Part shown: positions 27,780 through 37,023 of the stretch, piece by piece
Position numbering within the stretch: the first letter of the stretch is position 1
How the letters are laid out: each line of letters starts with the position of its first letter
Source of the DNA: Planctomycetota bacterium
GTDB taxonomy: Bacteria > Planctomycetota > JAJSAM01 > JAJVHW01
DNA: 64,000 nucleotides
Direction of reading: 5' to 3'
Assembly: GCA_024280885.1 (NCBI GenBank)
Contig: JAJRPF010000016.1
Coordinates: 1 to 64,000 of the forward strand
Translations under genes and position numbers: made by a program
The notes under the pieces: generated by a model
Database searches by the model: none
The model's input: only the letters and a program-made list of their open reading frames with translations
Told to the model about the DNA's origin: nothing

Positions 27780-28997
27780 ATGCCGAAGAGCGGCCGAACT
27801 AGAGCCTGTACATCTGTTGTCGGGGGCCTGATCGTTGCCTTGGCGACGATCGGTGGCGGTTCCCCGTCTGCCCGCGCCGCCGAGATCGAGACGCGTCTCG
27901 AAGGGCGCGTCGTCGGTATCGCAAATGCCGACGGTTTCGACTCCGCGACATTGCTCGCCCAGCGCGGGCTCCGCGTGGACACGCCGGTCTCGATCGCCTT
28001 CACGATCGACGACACCGCGTCTCCCGGAGCCGAAGATGGGGGGACCGCGTACGCCCGCGCAGTCGTCGCCATGTCCGTGGGTGGAGGACTCTATCAGGCC
28101 GTCTACTCACGCTTGACCGGGGGACTCGCGCCCTCGCGCGTGCTCGCGCGCAACGACATCGACGACGGCCAGGGACCAGTCGACTCGTATGCCGTCGAGG
28201 CGCCGAACGCGACGGATACCGGCGACATCATTCGCGGGGGCGCGGCGGGGATGATCACGATCTCGCTTCTCGCCGAGGACGCGACCGGAGGCGCGATGTC
28301 CGACGAGTCGATTGCTCAAGACGTCTTCGCGTTCGCACCGAGTATCACGACCGTCATCGTCGAGGGCGACGGCGGGCGCATCACCATCGAGATCGGAGAC
28401 GACGGCGTCGCGGCTGACACATCTCTCTGCCGTGCCGGGCAACTCGCGGCGGCTGCAACGTTCTGCTCCGTGAATCTGAAGTGCCGCGCGAAGCGGGCGG
28501 GGCGGCCGAGCGTGAGTGATCTGGGCGGTGTGAAGGAGGCGAAATGCCTCGACCGAGCGCGTGCGAAGTTCGAGGCGAAGTTCCGCAAGGCCATCGTCAA
28601 GGCCGACAAGAAGGGCGGCGCCTGCGGGTTGACGGCCGACGACACCGCCGCGACTGCCGATGAGCTGAACGCCGCCTTGGATGCCCTGACGACCGCGCTG
28701 CTCACGGGCGCGGATCGACTCGACCCCGACGATCGCAAGTTGCGTGGGAAGCTGCTCAAGGTCGCGGCGAAACAGGCCGGGAAGGACCTCGCCGCCTACG
28801 CGAAGCATGCGAAGACGCCGAACCAGGCGAAGCTCGATGGGAGCCTTGCGGCGAACCGTGCGAAGACCGTGAAAGGGGCCGGCAAGGCGATCGACCAGGC
28901 GACCGCGAAGGGCCTGGACGTCGGATCACTCGGCGCGACGTCGCTCGCGATCTCGGTTCGCGCACTGGTTGACGGATTCGTGCGCACCTCCGAATGA
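27780..28997 (+). CDS. Secreted protein with Cys-rich C-terminal module
   Basis: ATG 27780 (with GGAG upstream) gives 405 residues and a signal peptide to about residue 33 (ARA). Residues 34-215 form a beta-rich domain of unknown family. From about 216 the chain has four spaced cysteines (SLCRAG, TFCSVNLKCRAKRAG, EAKCLDRARAKFEAKF, GACGL), then an Ala/Lys-rich helical tail (about 290-400). Cys-Lys modules with KCLxKAxxKF-like spacing occur in secreted proteins of Myxococcota, Binatota and relatives. The function of the module is unknown. It is convergent with the CRTAC1-like gene. Confidence 0.6.
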   Translation: MPKSGRTRACTSVVGGLIVALATIGGGSPSARAAEIETRLEGRVVGIANADGFDSATLLAQRGLRVDTPVSIAFTIDDTASPGAEDGGTAYARAVVAMSVGGGLYQAVYSRLTGGLAPSRVLARNDIDDGQGPVDSYAVEAPNATDTGDIIRGGAAGMITISLLAEDATGGAMSDESIAQDVFAFAPSITTVIVEGDGGRITIEIGDDGVAADTSLCRAGQLAAAATFCSVNLKCRAKRAGRPSVSDLGGVKEAKCLDRARAKFEAKFRKAIVKADKKGGACGLTADDTAATADELNAALDALTTALLTGADRLDPDDRKLRGKLLKVAAKQAGKDLAAYAKHAKTPNQAKLDGSLAANRAKTVKGAGKAIDQATAKGLDVGSLGATSLAISVRALVDGFVRTSE

Positions 28998-29004
28998 CAC
29001 GCAG

Positions 29005-29036
29005 CGCCGAGTAGCACGCCACGCCGAGTAGCACGC
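29005..29036. repeat. 15-bp direct repeat between convergent genes
   Basis: Two copies of cgccgagtagcacgc (29005-29019 and 29022-29036), 17 bases apart, lie in the 54-base gap between the secreted protein and the CRTAC1-like gene. A degenerate third copy may follow (cgagcgacactcagc). Confidence 0.6.
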
Positions 29037-29051
29037 AATGTCGAGCGACAC

Positions 29052-30845
29052 TCAGCGTTCGATCTTGAGTGCGATGCGACCTGCGCGCACGTGTTCGCGC
29101 GTCACCTCGGTCCCGTCGGCGAATTTGACGTGGACGCTGTCGGCCGCCTGCGCGCCTCCGAGCCCGAACACGAGCGTCGGGCCGTGTTGCGAGGCGAACG
29201 AGACGTCGCTTCCCCACCAGAGCGTCTGCCGCCGCTCGCCGACGACGACCGTGACGCGCGCGCCGAAACGCGCGGCATCGGGCGCGACGAGATCGACCGC
29301 GAGTGAACGTCGGTTACCGTCGAGATCGTTGCGCAGGAGCAGCGTCCGACCGCGATTGCGCTGGATCGCCAGATCGATGTCGCCGTCGCCGTCGTAGTCT
29401 GCAGCAGCGAGACCGCGAGCGCCCAGAGTGCCGTCGAGCGGTGCGCCCGCGCGTGACGAGAGGTCGTGAAAGCGACCACCGGCGTTCCAGAGCAGGAAGG
29501 GCCTTTGCGCGACGAGTTCTGCGCCCTGCTCCAGTGTCGAGCCATTGACGACGGCCAGATCGGTGCGCCCGTCGAGATCCAGATCGACGAATGCACAGCC
29601 CCAACCGACGCTCGCCGTCGAGATGTCGGCAACGCGCAGCACACGCGCCTTGTCGCGATAGACGAGGGCGCCCGACGGCGCGACAAAGCCCTCGTAGAGC
29701 GCGTTCTCCTGCGCGATCCAATGCGTGATGAAGAGATCCGGAAGCCCGTCAGGGTTCCCGCCCGGTCCGGTCACGTCGCCCACCGAGAGCCCCATCGATC
29801 CGCGCGGGTCCGCCGTGCCGGTCGCGGCCGACTGATCCACGAACGTTGTTTGCCCGTCCTCCCGGTGCGCGATGTAGAGCCGATTGGGGGAGACGTCGTT
29901 GTTGACGTAGAGATCGAGGAGCCCGTCGCCGTCGAGATCGCAGAATGTCGCGCCAAGACTGCGTCCGCGCGGGTCCGCCACGCCGAGCGCGGGGGCGACG
30001 TCCTCGAACGTCCCGTCGCCCAGGTTGCGATAGAGACGGTTCGTTGCTGGATCGAAGACCTTGGGGTTCAGCGCCGGCGGTGCGATGTAGCCGCCGGGTT
30101 CTTCCGAGCCCGAGGTCGAGCCGTACATCGAGGCGTCGACATCGTCGTAGATTGTGTAGTTGCTGACGTGCAGGTCGAGACGTCCGTCGCCGTCGTAGTC
30201 GCCCCAGCAGATCCCGACCGACCACTCGTCGCCCGCGACGCCTGCCGCCGCCGCCACGTCTTCGAACGTCCCGTCACCATGGCCGCGGAAGAGTCGGTTT
30301 GCGCCGTCGTTCGTGACGTAGAGGTCGACGTGACCATCCGCGTCGAAATCGGCGAACGACGCGCCCATGCCCATACCGTCCACATCTGCGACGCCCGCCG
30401 TCTCCGTGATGTCGGTGAATCTTCCGCCGTCGTTGCGATAGAGCCGGTTGCCGGTGCCGCCCGCCGCGCGCGACAGCGCCACGACGTAGAGATCGGGATC
30501 GCCGTCTGCGTCGATGTCGCCCCATGCGAGTCCGGAGCCGGTGTCCTCGGTGAGGAGCCGCGCGCGCGGGCGATCTCCGTGGTGGGCGTCGATCCCGACC
30601 GAGTCGGTGACATCGGTGAAGTGGAGCAGCGGCGCAGCGTCCGGGATCTCCGCCGACAGGCGTGATGTCACGCCCTCGCGCGCGTCCGCCAAGTCCGTGT
30701 CACGGGAGTGCGCAACCCACAGCGCGCCGCCGGTGACGAGCGCTGCGCCGACGAGCGTCGCTACGAGCGAGACCCAGAGCCGTTGCGTTCGCGACCACCG
30801 TCTGCGGCGCGGCTTCTTCGCGGCGGGTAGACCGGTGTTGCTCAA
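29052..30845 (-). CDS. CRTAC1-like FG-GAP repeat protein with ASPIC/UnbV domain
   Basis: The 597-residue protein starts with TTG in a 4-base TTGA overlap with the upstream cytochrome gene. An N-terminal helix (about 25-46) anchors it. At least six calcium-loop motifs of type DxDxDGxxDL follow (for example DIDADGDPDLYV, DFDADGHVDLYV, DYDGDGRLDLHV), marking a seven-bladed integrin-like propeller. The C-terminal about 90 residues are an ASPIC/UnbV domain (FGARVTVVVGERR, SVHVKFADGTEV). Such proteins bind calcium and are exported or surface-exposed. The coupling implies joint function with the cytochrome, for example as scaffold or ligand-binding partner. Confidence 0.82.
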   Translation of the reverse strand: MSNTGLPAAKKPRRRRWSRTQRLWVSLVATLVGAALVTGGALWVAHSRDTDLADAREGVTSRLSAEIPDAAPLLHFTDVTDSVGIDAHHGDRPRARLLTEDTGSGLAWGDIDADGDPDLYVVALSRAAGGTGNRLYRNDGGRFTDITETAGVADVDGMGMGASFADFDADGHVDLYVTNDGANRLFRGHGDGTFEDVAAAAGVAGDEWSVGICWGDYDGDGRLDLHVSNYTIYDDVDASMYGSTSGSEEPGGYIAPPALNPKVFDPATNRLYRNLGDGTFEDVAPALGVADPRGRSLGATFCDLDGDGLLDLYVNNDVSPNRLYIAHREDGQTTFVDQSAATGTADPRGSMGLSVGDVTGPGGNPDGLPDLFITHWIAQENALYEGFVAPSGALVYRDKARVLRVADISTASVGWGCAFVDLDLDGRTDLAVVNGSTLEQGAELVAQRPFLLWNAGGRFHDLSSRAGAPLDGTLGARGLAAADYDGDGDIDLAIQRNRGRTLLLRNDLDGNRRSLAVDLVAPDAARFGARVTVVVGERRQTLWWGSDVSFASQHGPTLVFGLGGAQAADSVHVKFADGTEVTREHVRAGRIALKIER

Positions 30846-32941
30846 CGTTCGGTGGGCGCGACGACGTTGATCGTGGCCGACGTGCGGCTTTGTTCGACCG
30901 TGCGCTGATAGACACCGCTCCCGCTCTCCATCTCCGGTACGACCAGATCAAGGAAACGCTGTCGATACCGGCGATACAGGAGCGCGGCGTCGATGGTGAG
31001 CGGTCCCTTGGCATCAGCGGGGATCTCCAGGCGATAGGTGTGGACGTCGGAGTAGCGCGGGAACACGACGCGCTTGTCGCGCCCGCCCGCCTTGCGCCAG
31101 AGCTCGTGTTTCTCGATCACGCGGCCCTCTGCATCGATTGGGTTGGATTCCAGGACGAGCGTGCCGCGGGCCGGGTCGAGTTCGGAGTCCTCGGTGTGCG
31201 GATGCCCAGGTCGGTCGAGGATGCGCCGCGTCTGCGGGTCTATTCCGCCGCGTTCGACGATCACGTTGCCGTCGGCGTCCTTCACCGTCAGGTGCACCCA
31301 CGACCGGACGAAATCGAGCGGCCCGGTGATGAAGTTGTGGCCTGCCTTGCGGTTCACGACGACGGCGCGCACCTCGAGTTCGGTACCTGCCTCGACACTC
31401 TCCGGCACGCGTGTCAGTTCCACGACGGCGACCGGACCGCGCGGCCAGCGATCGTCAATCTCCGGCAGCACGGTTTCGCCGCGCACCCATTCCTCGGTCA
31501 GAGCAACATGTCGTTCCTGGTGCGGCAGGTCGAGCACCGCGGGCATGAAGTTGTTGGTCGCGATGAAGCCGTGGTGGCGGTGCGCGCCGTCGTTCGGGTC
31601 GCGATGCACCTCGCCGCCCTCGCCGTGTCCCGGGTCACGCGAGTCGTAGACCAAACGCATGTGGCAGTCGGTACACGAGAGATCGGTCTCGGGGTCGTCG
31701 CTATGCCAGTGCCCATTCATCCACTCGTCGTATTGATTTTGCCCCGGCACGAGCCCGAAGTTGTTCAGTTCCTCGGGGATGAACTGCTTGTGGCACGCAG
31801 CGCAGAACTCGGGCGTGCGCAGAAGGTTGCGGTCGTAGTCCTCGAGGTGCTGCCGCGGATACGCGCGGATCAAGAAGTCGGAGATCACCTTGCGCCAGCC
31901 TGTCGCGCCCTCGCCGAAGTACTTCTTCGGAGGCGTTATCACGTAGTCCGCGTTTCCGCGCTCGTCGGCGTGCGAGATCGAGTGGCAGCCAACACAAGAG
32001 ATGCCCTCCTGCATGCCCGGCGCAGAGAGATCCTGGTTCGCGATGTCCTTGGCGCCCGCGAAGAGCGAGATCGGGTCGTGACATCCCGCGCAGTAGCGTG
32101 TGTCGGCGGCGGAGCGATCCTCGGCGAACGCGCGCTGCACCGCCTGGAACGGTGCGTTCATCGCCGCGAACCGATGTGCACTCGGCTGCCACTCCGCGAG
32201 CACCTCTTCGTGGCAGCCCGATGTGCCGCATGACTCCGAGCCCGAGAGCAGCGACGACTCGATCAAGAGGTCGCCCTTGGTGCGCGCGTTGCTCGGGGCG
32301 AACGGATTGCCCGCGAAGAGCGGGTTGGCGGCGACGTAGTCCGGCATCTCGTAGTCGTCGGGCGGCGCGAACGTGAACTCTCCGTCGGGTGCGGCGAGCG
32401 CGGCGCCGGCGACGATGACGGAGGCGATGGCCACCGCTGCGCCGCCGCGCCGCGCGTAGCCACGACGCGCGGTTGCCAGCTCCGGATCCACGTTGCCCGG
32501 TCGTCGCAGTGCTGCGGTGACGATGTGTGCGACGAGCAGCGCGGGCACCGCAAGTCCCGACGTCAGGTGGATCAAATCCCACACCACGGTCAGGCGTGGT
32601 CCAGCCGCAGATTCCCACGTCAGCCAGAGTCCGCTGACGATGCACACGATCGTCGCGACGCCGAGCGCGTAGCCGAGGAACATCTCGGCCGTTGCGCGCT
32701 GCCGATACCAGTTGCGGAAGTGATCCCACTGGTACGCGCAATAGGGGACGACCATCAAGAGTCCGACGCCGACGTGCAGTAGGACCTGCATCTGCGCGGC
32801 CGCAGAGAACGGTCCGAGGTACATCCAGATCCCCGTCACGGTCTGGATCACGAGTGCCGCGGACATGAATGCAGCCAGCCGCGAACGCCATCCGACAAGG
32901 GCGGTGTCGCGAGAACTACGTTTCTGGCCGTCCGGCGACAT
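30842..32941 (-). CDS. Membrane b-type/multiheme c-type cytochrome fusion
   Basis: ATG 32941 with gaggag upstream gives 699 residues. Residues about 20-185 hold five transmembrane helices with histidines at helix faces (LLHVGVG, DLIHLTSG, LVAHIVTA), like a cytochrome b subunit. The outside part has four CXXCH motifs (CAGCH, CVGCH, CAACH, CTDCH) plus one CX4CH (CGTSGCH), so about five hemes c. The first site is followed by LAEWQPSAH, as in octaheme/c554-type cytochromes. A C-terminal beta domain (VVVNRKAGHNFITG, about 525-660) completes it. It likely moves electrons from the quinone pool through the membrane to periplasmic or outside acceptors. Confidence 0.8.
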   Translation of the reverse strand: MSPDGQKRSSRDTALVGWRSRLAAFMSAALVIQTVTGIWMYLGPFSAAAQMQVLLHVGVGLLMVVPYCAYQWDHFRNWYRQRATAEMFLGYALGVATIVCIVSGLWLTWESAAGPRLTVVWDLIHLTSGLAVPALLVAHIVTAALRRPGNVDPELATARRGYARRGGAAVAIASVIVAGAALAAPDGEFTFAPPDDYEMPDYVAANPLFAGNPFAPSNARTKGDLLIESSLLSGSESCGTSGCHEEVLAEWQPSAHRFAAMNAPFQAVQRAFAEDRSAADTRYCAGCHDPISLFAGAKDIANQDLSAPGMQEGISCVGCHSISHADERGNADYVITPPKKYFGEGATGWRKVISDFLIRAYPRQHLEDYDRNLLRTPEFCAACHKQFIPEELNNFGLVPGQNQYDEWMNGHWHSDDPETDLSCTDCHMRLVYDSRDPGHGEGGEVHRDPNDGAHRHHGFIATNNFMPAVLDLPHQERHVALTEEWVRGETVLPEIDDRWPRGPVAVVELTRVPESVEAGTELEVRAVVVNRKAGHNFITGPLDFVRSWVHLTVKDADGNVIVERGGIDPQTRRILDRPGHPHTEDSELDPARGTLVLESNPIDAEGRVIEKHELWRKAGGRDKRVVFPRYSDVHTYRLEIPADAKGPLTIDAALLYRRYRQRFLDLVVPEMESGSGVYQRTVEQSRTSATINVVAPTER

Positions 32942-33410
32942 GCTCTTCGACTCCTCGTGCGTGGTGGTCCGGGCGCGATCCGCGGACTCAGATCCTGAGG
33001 GTCTAAGAGGCGTGGGCACCATCAACACAACGAGCGTAGGGCGTCGCGTCGTGCGCGACTGCGACCTTGGTCACACTTGCGAGGCTGGTCACCGGAGAGG
33101 AGCGCGCCCGGGTTCTTCCAGCCCCGATGCCAAATTGCAGCGGGCCCAAATTGCAGCGGGCCCAAATTGCAGCGGGCCCAAACTGCAGCGGGCCCGGTGA
33201 CGCTGCACCGGGCCCGCTCGATCTCCCCCCGGCCTTCCCCTGGCCGGTGCATCCTCACCGCGACAGTTTTCCTCCTGCGGCGCCCATTGTAGCGCAGCGA
33301 ACTCGACGTGGGAGTTGGTCCGTGAGAAAGCGCTCGTCCGAGCCTGATCTGGACCGATTCGAACCGTTCCAACGCCGGATCGTTGTCTTGTGATCGTCCA
33401 GGAGGTGGAC
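32942..33410. promoter_or_regulatory. 469-bp divergent region with a 16-bp repeat array
   Basis: This region separates the cytochrome operon (leftward) from the VIT/VWA gene (rightward) and should hold both promoters. The only marked structure is the array of four 16-base units at 33132-33195. AGGAGG at 33400-33405 is the VIT/VWA ribosome site. No coding potential was accepted here. Confidence 0.5.
33132..33195. repeat. 16-bp tandem array with GGGCCC palindromes
   Basis: Four adjacent copies of aaattgcagcgggccc (the fourth reads aaactgcagcgggccc) occupy 33132-33195. The unit contains GGGCCC and a CTGCAG- or TTGCAG-like block. A fifth, diverged part (gctgcaccgggccc) follows at about 33201-33214. 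Confidence 0.88.
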
Positions 33411-36020
33411 ATGCGCAGACGACTCTTGATCGCCGTGGGGCTCTCGCTTCTCTTGCACGCCGGGGTCGTGACAACTACCCGCGACGAGGGCGTCTGGAAC
33501 GTCGATGCGCGTCCCGCGTGGCTACCGTCGGCTGTCGAATTCGCGTCCATCGACGAGGTGCTCGTTCTCTCGCAAGAAGTTGCCGAGCCTCTGCTCTACG
33601 ACGAGCGCGCGATCGAGGAGATGGACTGCGCCGCCGAGGACCCGATCCTCTCCGATGACGTCGAAGAGGGCGCGGACTCGGGCCTGTTCTTCCGTGATGA
33701 CAGGACGATCGGGATCGGTGCGACGCGTGTGAACGCGAACGCCCCGTTCGAAGGGCCGGGCCTGAACAGCACGATCGGGATCGGCGGCGGAGCCGGTGGT
33801 GCGTTCGGAGGGCGCCGCGGCGGACGACGCAACCTGCGCGCCGGCGGCGGTGGTCGCCGGATGGGGGCAGGCGTCGCCTGGCCGAAGGAGCGCCTGCGTC
33901 TCGTGGCTCGCATCGCTGGCGAACAGGTCGGGGAATTCCCACTGCGCGGGACGAGCGCCGTTGCCGACGTCACTGCGTGGATGGCATCGACGCGGCTCAC
34001 GCAGACGTTCGCCAACCCCTTCGATCAGGAAGTGGAAGCGGTCTACGTGTTCCCGCTGCCGTCGAACGCCGCGGTGAGTGCCTTCGAGATGGTGGTCGCC
34101 GGTCGCCGCATCCTGGGCGTCGTGCGGACGCGCGAAGAGGCCGAGCAGGTCTACGCGGAAGCGCGCCGCGCAGGAAAAACCGCCAGCCTGCTGACGCAGG
34201 AGCGACCCAATGTCTTCACACTCTCGCTGGCGAACATCGCCGCGGGCGAGTCGGTCGATGTCGAGGTGACGTACTTCCACGGACTGCGCTACGACCACGG
34301 TGCGTACGAGTACATGCTGCCGACAGTCGTTGCGCCCCGGTACTCCCGCGCGGCGGACCCCACGGTCGCAGCAGGCGGCGTTCCCGGTGCAGAGAGCGCG
34401 TCGATGCCGGCGTTCCCAAGCGGTGCACGGTCGGGAGCCGGCGTGGATTTGACCGTCAACATCGACGCCGGGGTCACGATCGACGAGGTGGGGAGCCCGA
34501 CGCACGCGATCACGACGCAACTCGATGGCTCACGTGCAACGGTGACACTCGCTGAGGGCGGCGCCCGTCCAGACGGCGACATCGTGATCCGCTGGAAGAT
34601 CGCGGGCGATGAGGTACAGGCGGGCTTCGTGGCTCATCGAACGGCCCATGGAACGGACAGTCGTGGCGGCTTCTTCAGCGCGTTCCTCGTCCCGATGCTG
34701 GATCCGTCGGGCGCGGAAGTCGGTGCGCGCGAGGTGACGTTCGTGCTCGATACGTCCGGTTCGATGCGCGGTATCCCGATGAATACTTCGCGGGCACTCG
34801 TCGAGCGTTCGCTCGCGCAGATGCGCAGCTACGATCGTTTCAACATCATCCGCTTCGCCGGGAGCAGTGGATCGTTCGCGGAAGCGCCGGTGGCGGCAAC
34901 TCCAGCCAACATCGCGAGCGGGATCGAGTACGTGCGAGAATTGAAGGGCGGCGGCGGGACCGAGATGCTCAAGGGCATCCGGCGCTGGATCACGTTACCT
35001 GCCGACACGCGCTACTTGCGCACGGTTGTATTCCTGACCGACGGTCTCGTGAGCGCAGAGGAGGAGATCCTCGCGACCATTCGCGACGAAGGGCAAGCCG
35101 CGCGCTGGTTCGCATTCGGGATCGGCTCGTCGGTCAATCGCCATCTGATCGAGGGGATCGCGTTGCACGGTAACGGTGCACACGAGATCGTAGTTCCCGG
35201 TCGCGGCGACGGCGCGGCGATGAGCAATGCCCTCGCGGCCGCGGATCGACTCATCGAGCGCTTCGATGCGCCGCTGCTGCTCGACCTGCAACTCGACACG
35301 AACGGATTGCCGATCGAGGGCGTCCTGCCAGCACGCTTGCCCGATCTCTTCGCCGGGCAACCTGTCGTCGTCTTTGGGCGCTACACCGGCGCCGCTTCGG
35401 GCACGCTGCTCTTCCGCGGATCGGTGGGCGGGCGCGAGATTGTCATTCCCGTTCAGGTCGAGTTGCCCGCCGACGCGCCGGCGAACGAGGGGCTCGCCGC
35501 GATGTGGGCGCGAACGCGTGTGGACGATCTGGAGACGGCGCTTCTCGGCTCCGAAGGCGCGTCGCGCACAAGCCTACTCGCGCAAATCGAGACCCTCGGA
35601 TTGGACCACCAACTCGTGACGCGGAGGACGGCGTTTGTCGCGGTGGACGAGAGTCGCATCGTTGGTGACGGGTTCCCGATCCGTCTGCTGCAGCACGCGG
35701 AACTGCCGCGCAACGTTCGCTACTGGGGCGACGTGGGCGCACCACCGGGAACCGAGGGCGCTCTCGTCGAGCACTGGGGGCTGACGGTCGCTGACGCCGA
35801 GGACGGCGAAGTGATGGTTGCTCGCGTCGCACGGCGCGGTCGCGCAGCAAGAGCCGGACTCAGCCGGGGGTTCGTCATCGAATCGATCGACGGCCACCCT
35901 GTCCGTGGCGTGCGCCATTTTCGCGCGTTGCTCGAACAGGTCGATGGCCGCGACGTGAAGATCGGATACCGCAACGGCGCGGGTGTGGCCGTGCGCGACG
36001 TGAACCTGGCCCGCTGGTAG
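33411..36020 (+). CDS. Secreted VIT and VWA domain protein with C-terminal PDZ domain
   Basis: ATG 33411 with AGGAGG five bases upstream gives 869 residues. A hydrophobic N-terminus (about 4-20) exports or anchors it. A Gly/Arg-rich stretch (about 110-150) precedes a VIT domain (about 180-306, with FANPFDQEVEAVYVFPLP and EERPNV-like turns). A VWA domain (about 440-610) has the metal-ion site DTSGSMRG. The last 80 residues (about 788-869) form a PDZ-like domain (GEVMVARVARRGRAARAGLS). VIT-VWA proteins usually mediate adhesion or protein complex assembly. Adding a PDZ domain is unusual and suggests recognition of a C-terminal peptide partner. Confidence 0.85.
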   Translation: MRRRLLIAVGLSLLLHAGVVTTTRDEGVWNVDARPAWLPSAVEFASIDEVLVLSQEVAEPLLYDERAIEEMDCAAEDPILSDDVEEGADSGLFFRDDRTIGIGATRVNANAPFEGPGLNSTIGIGGGAGGAFGGRRGGRRNLRAGGGGRRMGAGVAWPKERLRLVARIAGEQVGEFPLRGTSAVADVTAWMASTRLTQTFANPFDQEVEAVYVFPLPSNAAVSAFEMVVAGRRILGVVRTREEAEQVYAEARRAGKTASLLTQERPNVFTLSLANIAAGESVDVEVTYFHGLRYDHGAYEYMLPTVVAPRYSRAADPTVAAGGVPGAESASMPAFPSGARSGAGVDLTVNIDAGVTIDEVGSPTHAITTQLDGSRATVTLAEGGARPDGDIVIRWKIAGDEVQAGFVAHRTAHGTDSRGGFFSAFLVPMLDPSGAEVGAREVTFVLDTSGSMRGIPMNTSRALVERSLAQMRSYDRFNIIRFAGSSGSFAEAPVAATPANIASGIEYVRELKGGGGTEMLKGIRRWITLPADTRYLRTVVFLTDGLVSAEEEILATIRDEGQAARWFAFGIGSSVNRHLIEGIALHGNGAHEIVVPGRGDGAAMSNALAAADRLIERFDAPLLLDLQLDTNGLPIEGVLPARLPDLFAGQPVVVFGRYTGAASGTLLFRGSVGGREIVIPVQVELPADAPANEGLAAMWARTRVDDLETALLGSEGASRTSLLAQIETLGLDHQLVTRRTAFVAVDESRIVGDGFPIRLLQHAELPRNVRYWGDVGAPPGTEGALVEHWGLTVADAEDGEVMVARVARRGRAARAGLSRGFVIESIDGHPVRGVRHFRALLEQVDGRDVKIGYRNGAGVAVRDVNLARW

Positions 36021-36054
36021 ACCGCCGCTTGGAGTTCTGGAACGTCTGTCTCTC

Positions 36055-36921
36055 TCAGCGCGGTAGAACGTCGAGCAGTTTCGCGGCCGCCGCATCGAGC
36101 TCCGCTGCCGATGGCTGCGCGGTGCGCAGGACGTTCACGTCGAGCGCCGCTTCGAGAGTACGGATCAACTCCTCGTGTCCGCGGCGGTCGTGCGCGTCGG
36201 CCTGGAGGACGCGCGGGAGCCAGCCGGCGAAGTCCGCGACCGTTCCTCCGGACGCCAGATGGCAGCGCAGGTAGAACGCCTGCACCCCATGTCGCGCCCG
36301 GCCGTCGTTGATCGCGTTGTCGAAGCGGTCTGCTTCTTCCACGAAGGCGGGTGCGAGTCCCCGTCGGGCGGCAGCGGCATCCGGCCGCGAGAGCGCCGTG
36401 ACGAACTCCGTGTGGCGGTCGGGATCGAGCGCGCTGAACTGCAATGACGCACGCACCATCATGCGCGCCTCCGCGCGATCGATCCGGACCAGCAAGGGGG
36501 CGTACCACGCGAGCACCTCCTCTCGTTGTGCCCACGCCTCGTTGCGCGCGCGCTGAAGAAGGTCGTCGATGGCGAATGCGGGATCGACGTCAAGGAGGAT
36601 CGCGAGCACGTCGCGCGTCGTCTTCTGGTCCGTTGCGTCGGCGAGCAGTTCCCGCCCACGCCGCGTGGCTTCGGTGACGTCTGTCTGCGCGACGAGCCGG
36701 AGCGCGTCGATAGGGCTTTCAGCACACTCGTCCCGCTCGGCAACCGACAGCCCCCCGCGCGCCGTGGGTTCGGGGATCGGAGTTTCTGCGGAGGACGGCG
36801 CCTCGGAGCACGCGAGGCTCCAGGCACTGACGACGGCGACGAGTACCGACACGGCGAGTAGGCGCGGACCGCTCCGGCAACGCGCGAACCGGCATCCGGA
36901 ACTCTTCCGAACGGCGTTCAT
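36055..36921 (-). CDS. Putative lipoprotein with helical repeats
   Basis: From ATG 36921 the protein has 288 residues. An N-terminal hydrophobic stretch (about 19-37) ends in SLAC with C38, a possible but non-ideal lipobox. The rest is Ala/Leu/Arg-rich and mostly helical (for example DVLAILLDVDPAFAIDDLLQRARN), resembling HEAT or TPR-like repeats without a clear family. It is convergent with the VIT-VWA-PDZ gene and divergent from the crotonase-like gene. Function unknown. Confidence 0.55.
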   Translation of the reverse strand: MNAVRKSSGCRFARCRSGPRLLAVSVLVAVVSAWSLACSEAPSSAETPIPEPTARGGLSVAERDECAESPIDALRLVAQTDVTEATRRGRELLADATDQKTTRDVLAILLDVDPAFAIDDLLQRARNEAWAQREEVLAWYAPLLVRIDRAEARMMVRASLQFSALDPDRHTEFVTALSRPDAAAARRGLAPAFVEEADRFDNAINDGRARHGVQAFYLRCHLASGGTVADFAGWLPRVLQADAHDRRGHEELIRTLEAALDVNVLRTAQPSAAELDAAAAKLLDVLPR

Positions 36922-37023
36922 CTGCATCTCTCGACGCTCTCTCGCAACACGGTTCGACAAAGGTGAGCCCCCACGAGTGAAAGTTTGCGGGCGTGTGCCG
37001 CCTCGACGACCGAAACTCTAGGG

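Noticed and set aside
33132..33195. CRISPR-like array
   Set aside because: Units are 16 bases in direct tandem without spacers, so this is a simple tandem repeat.
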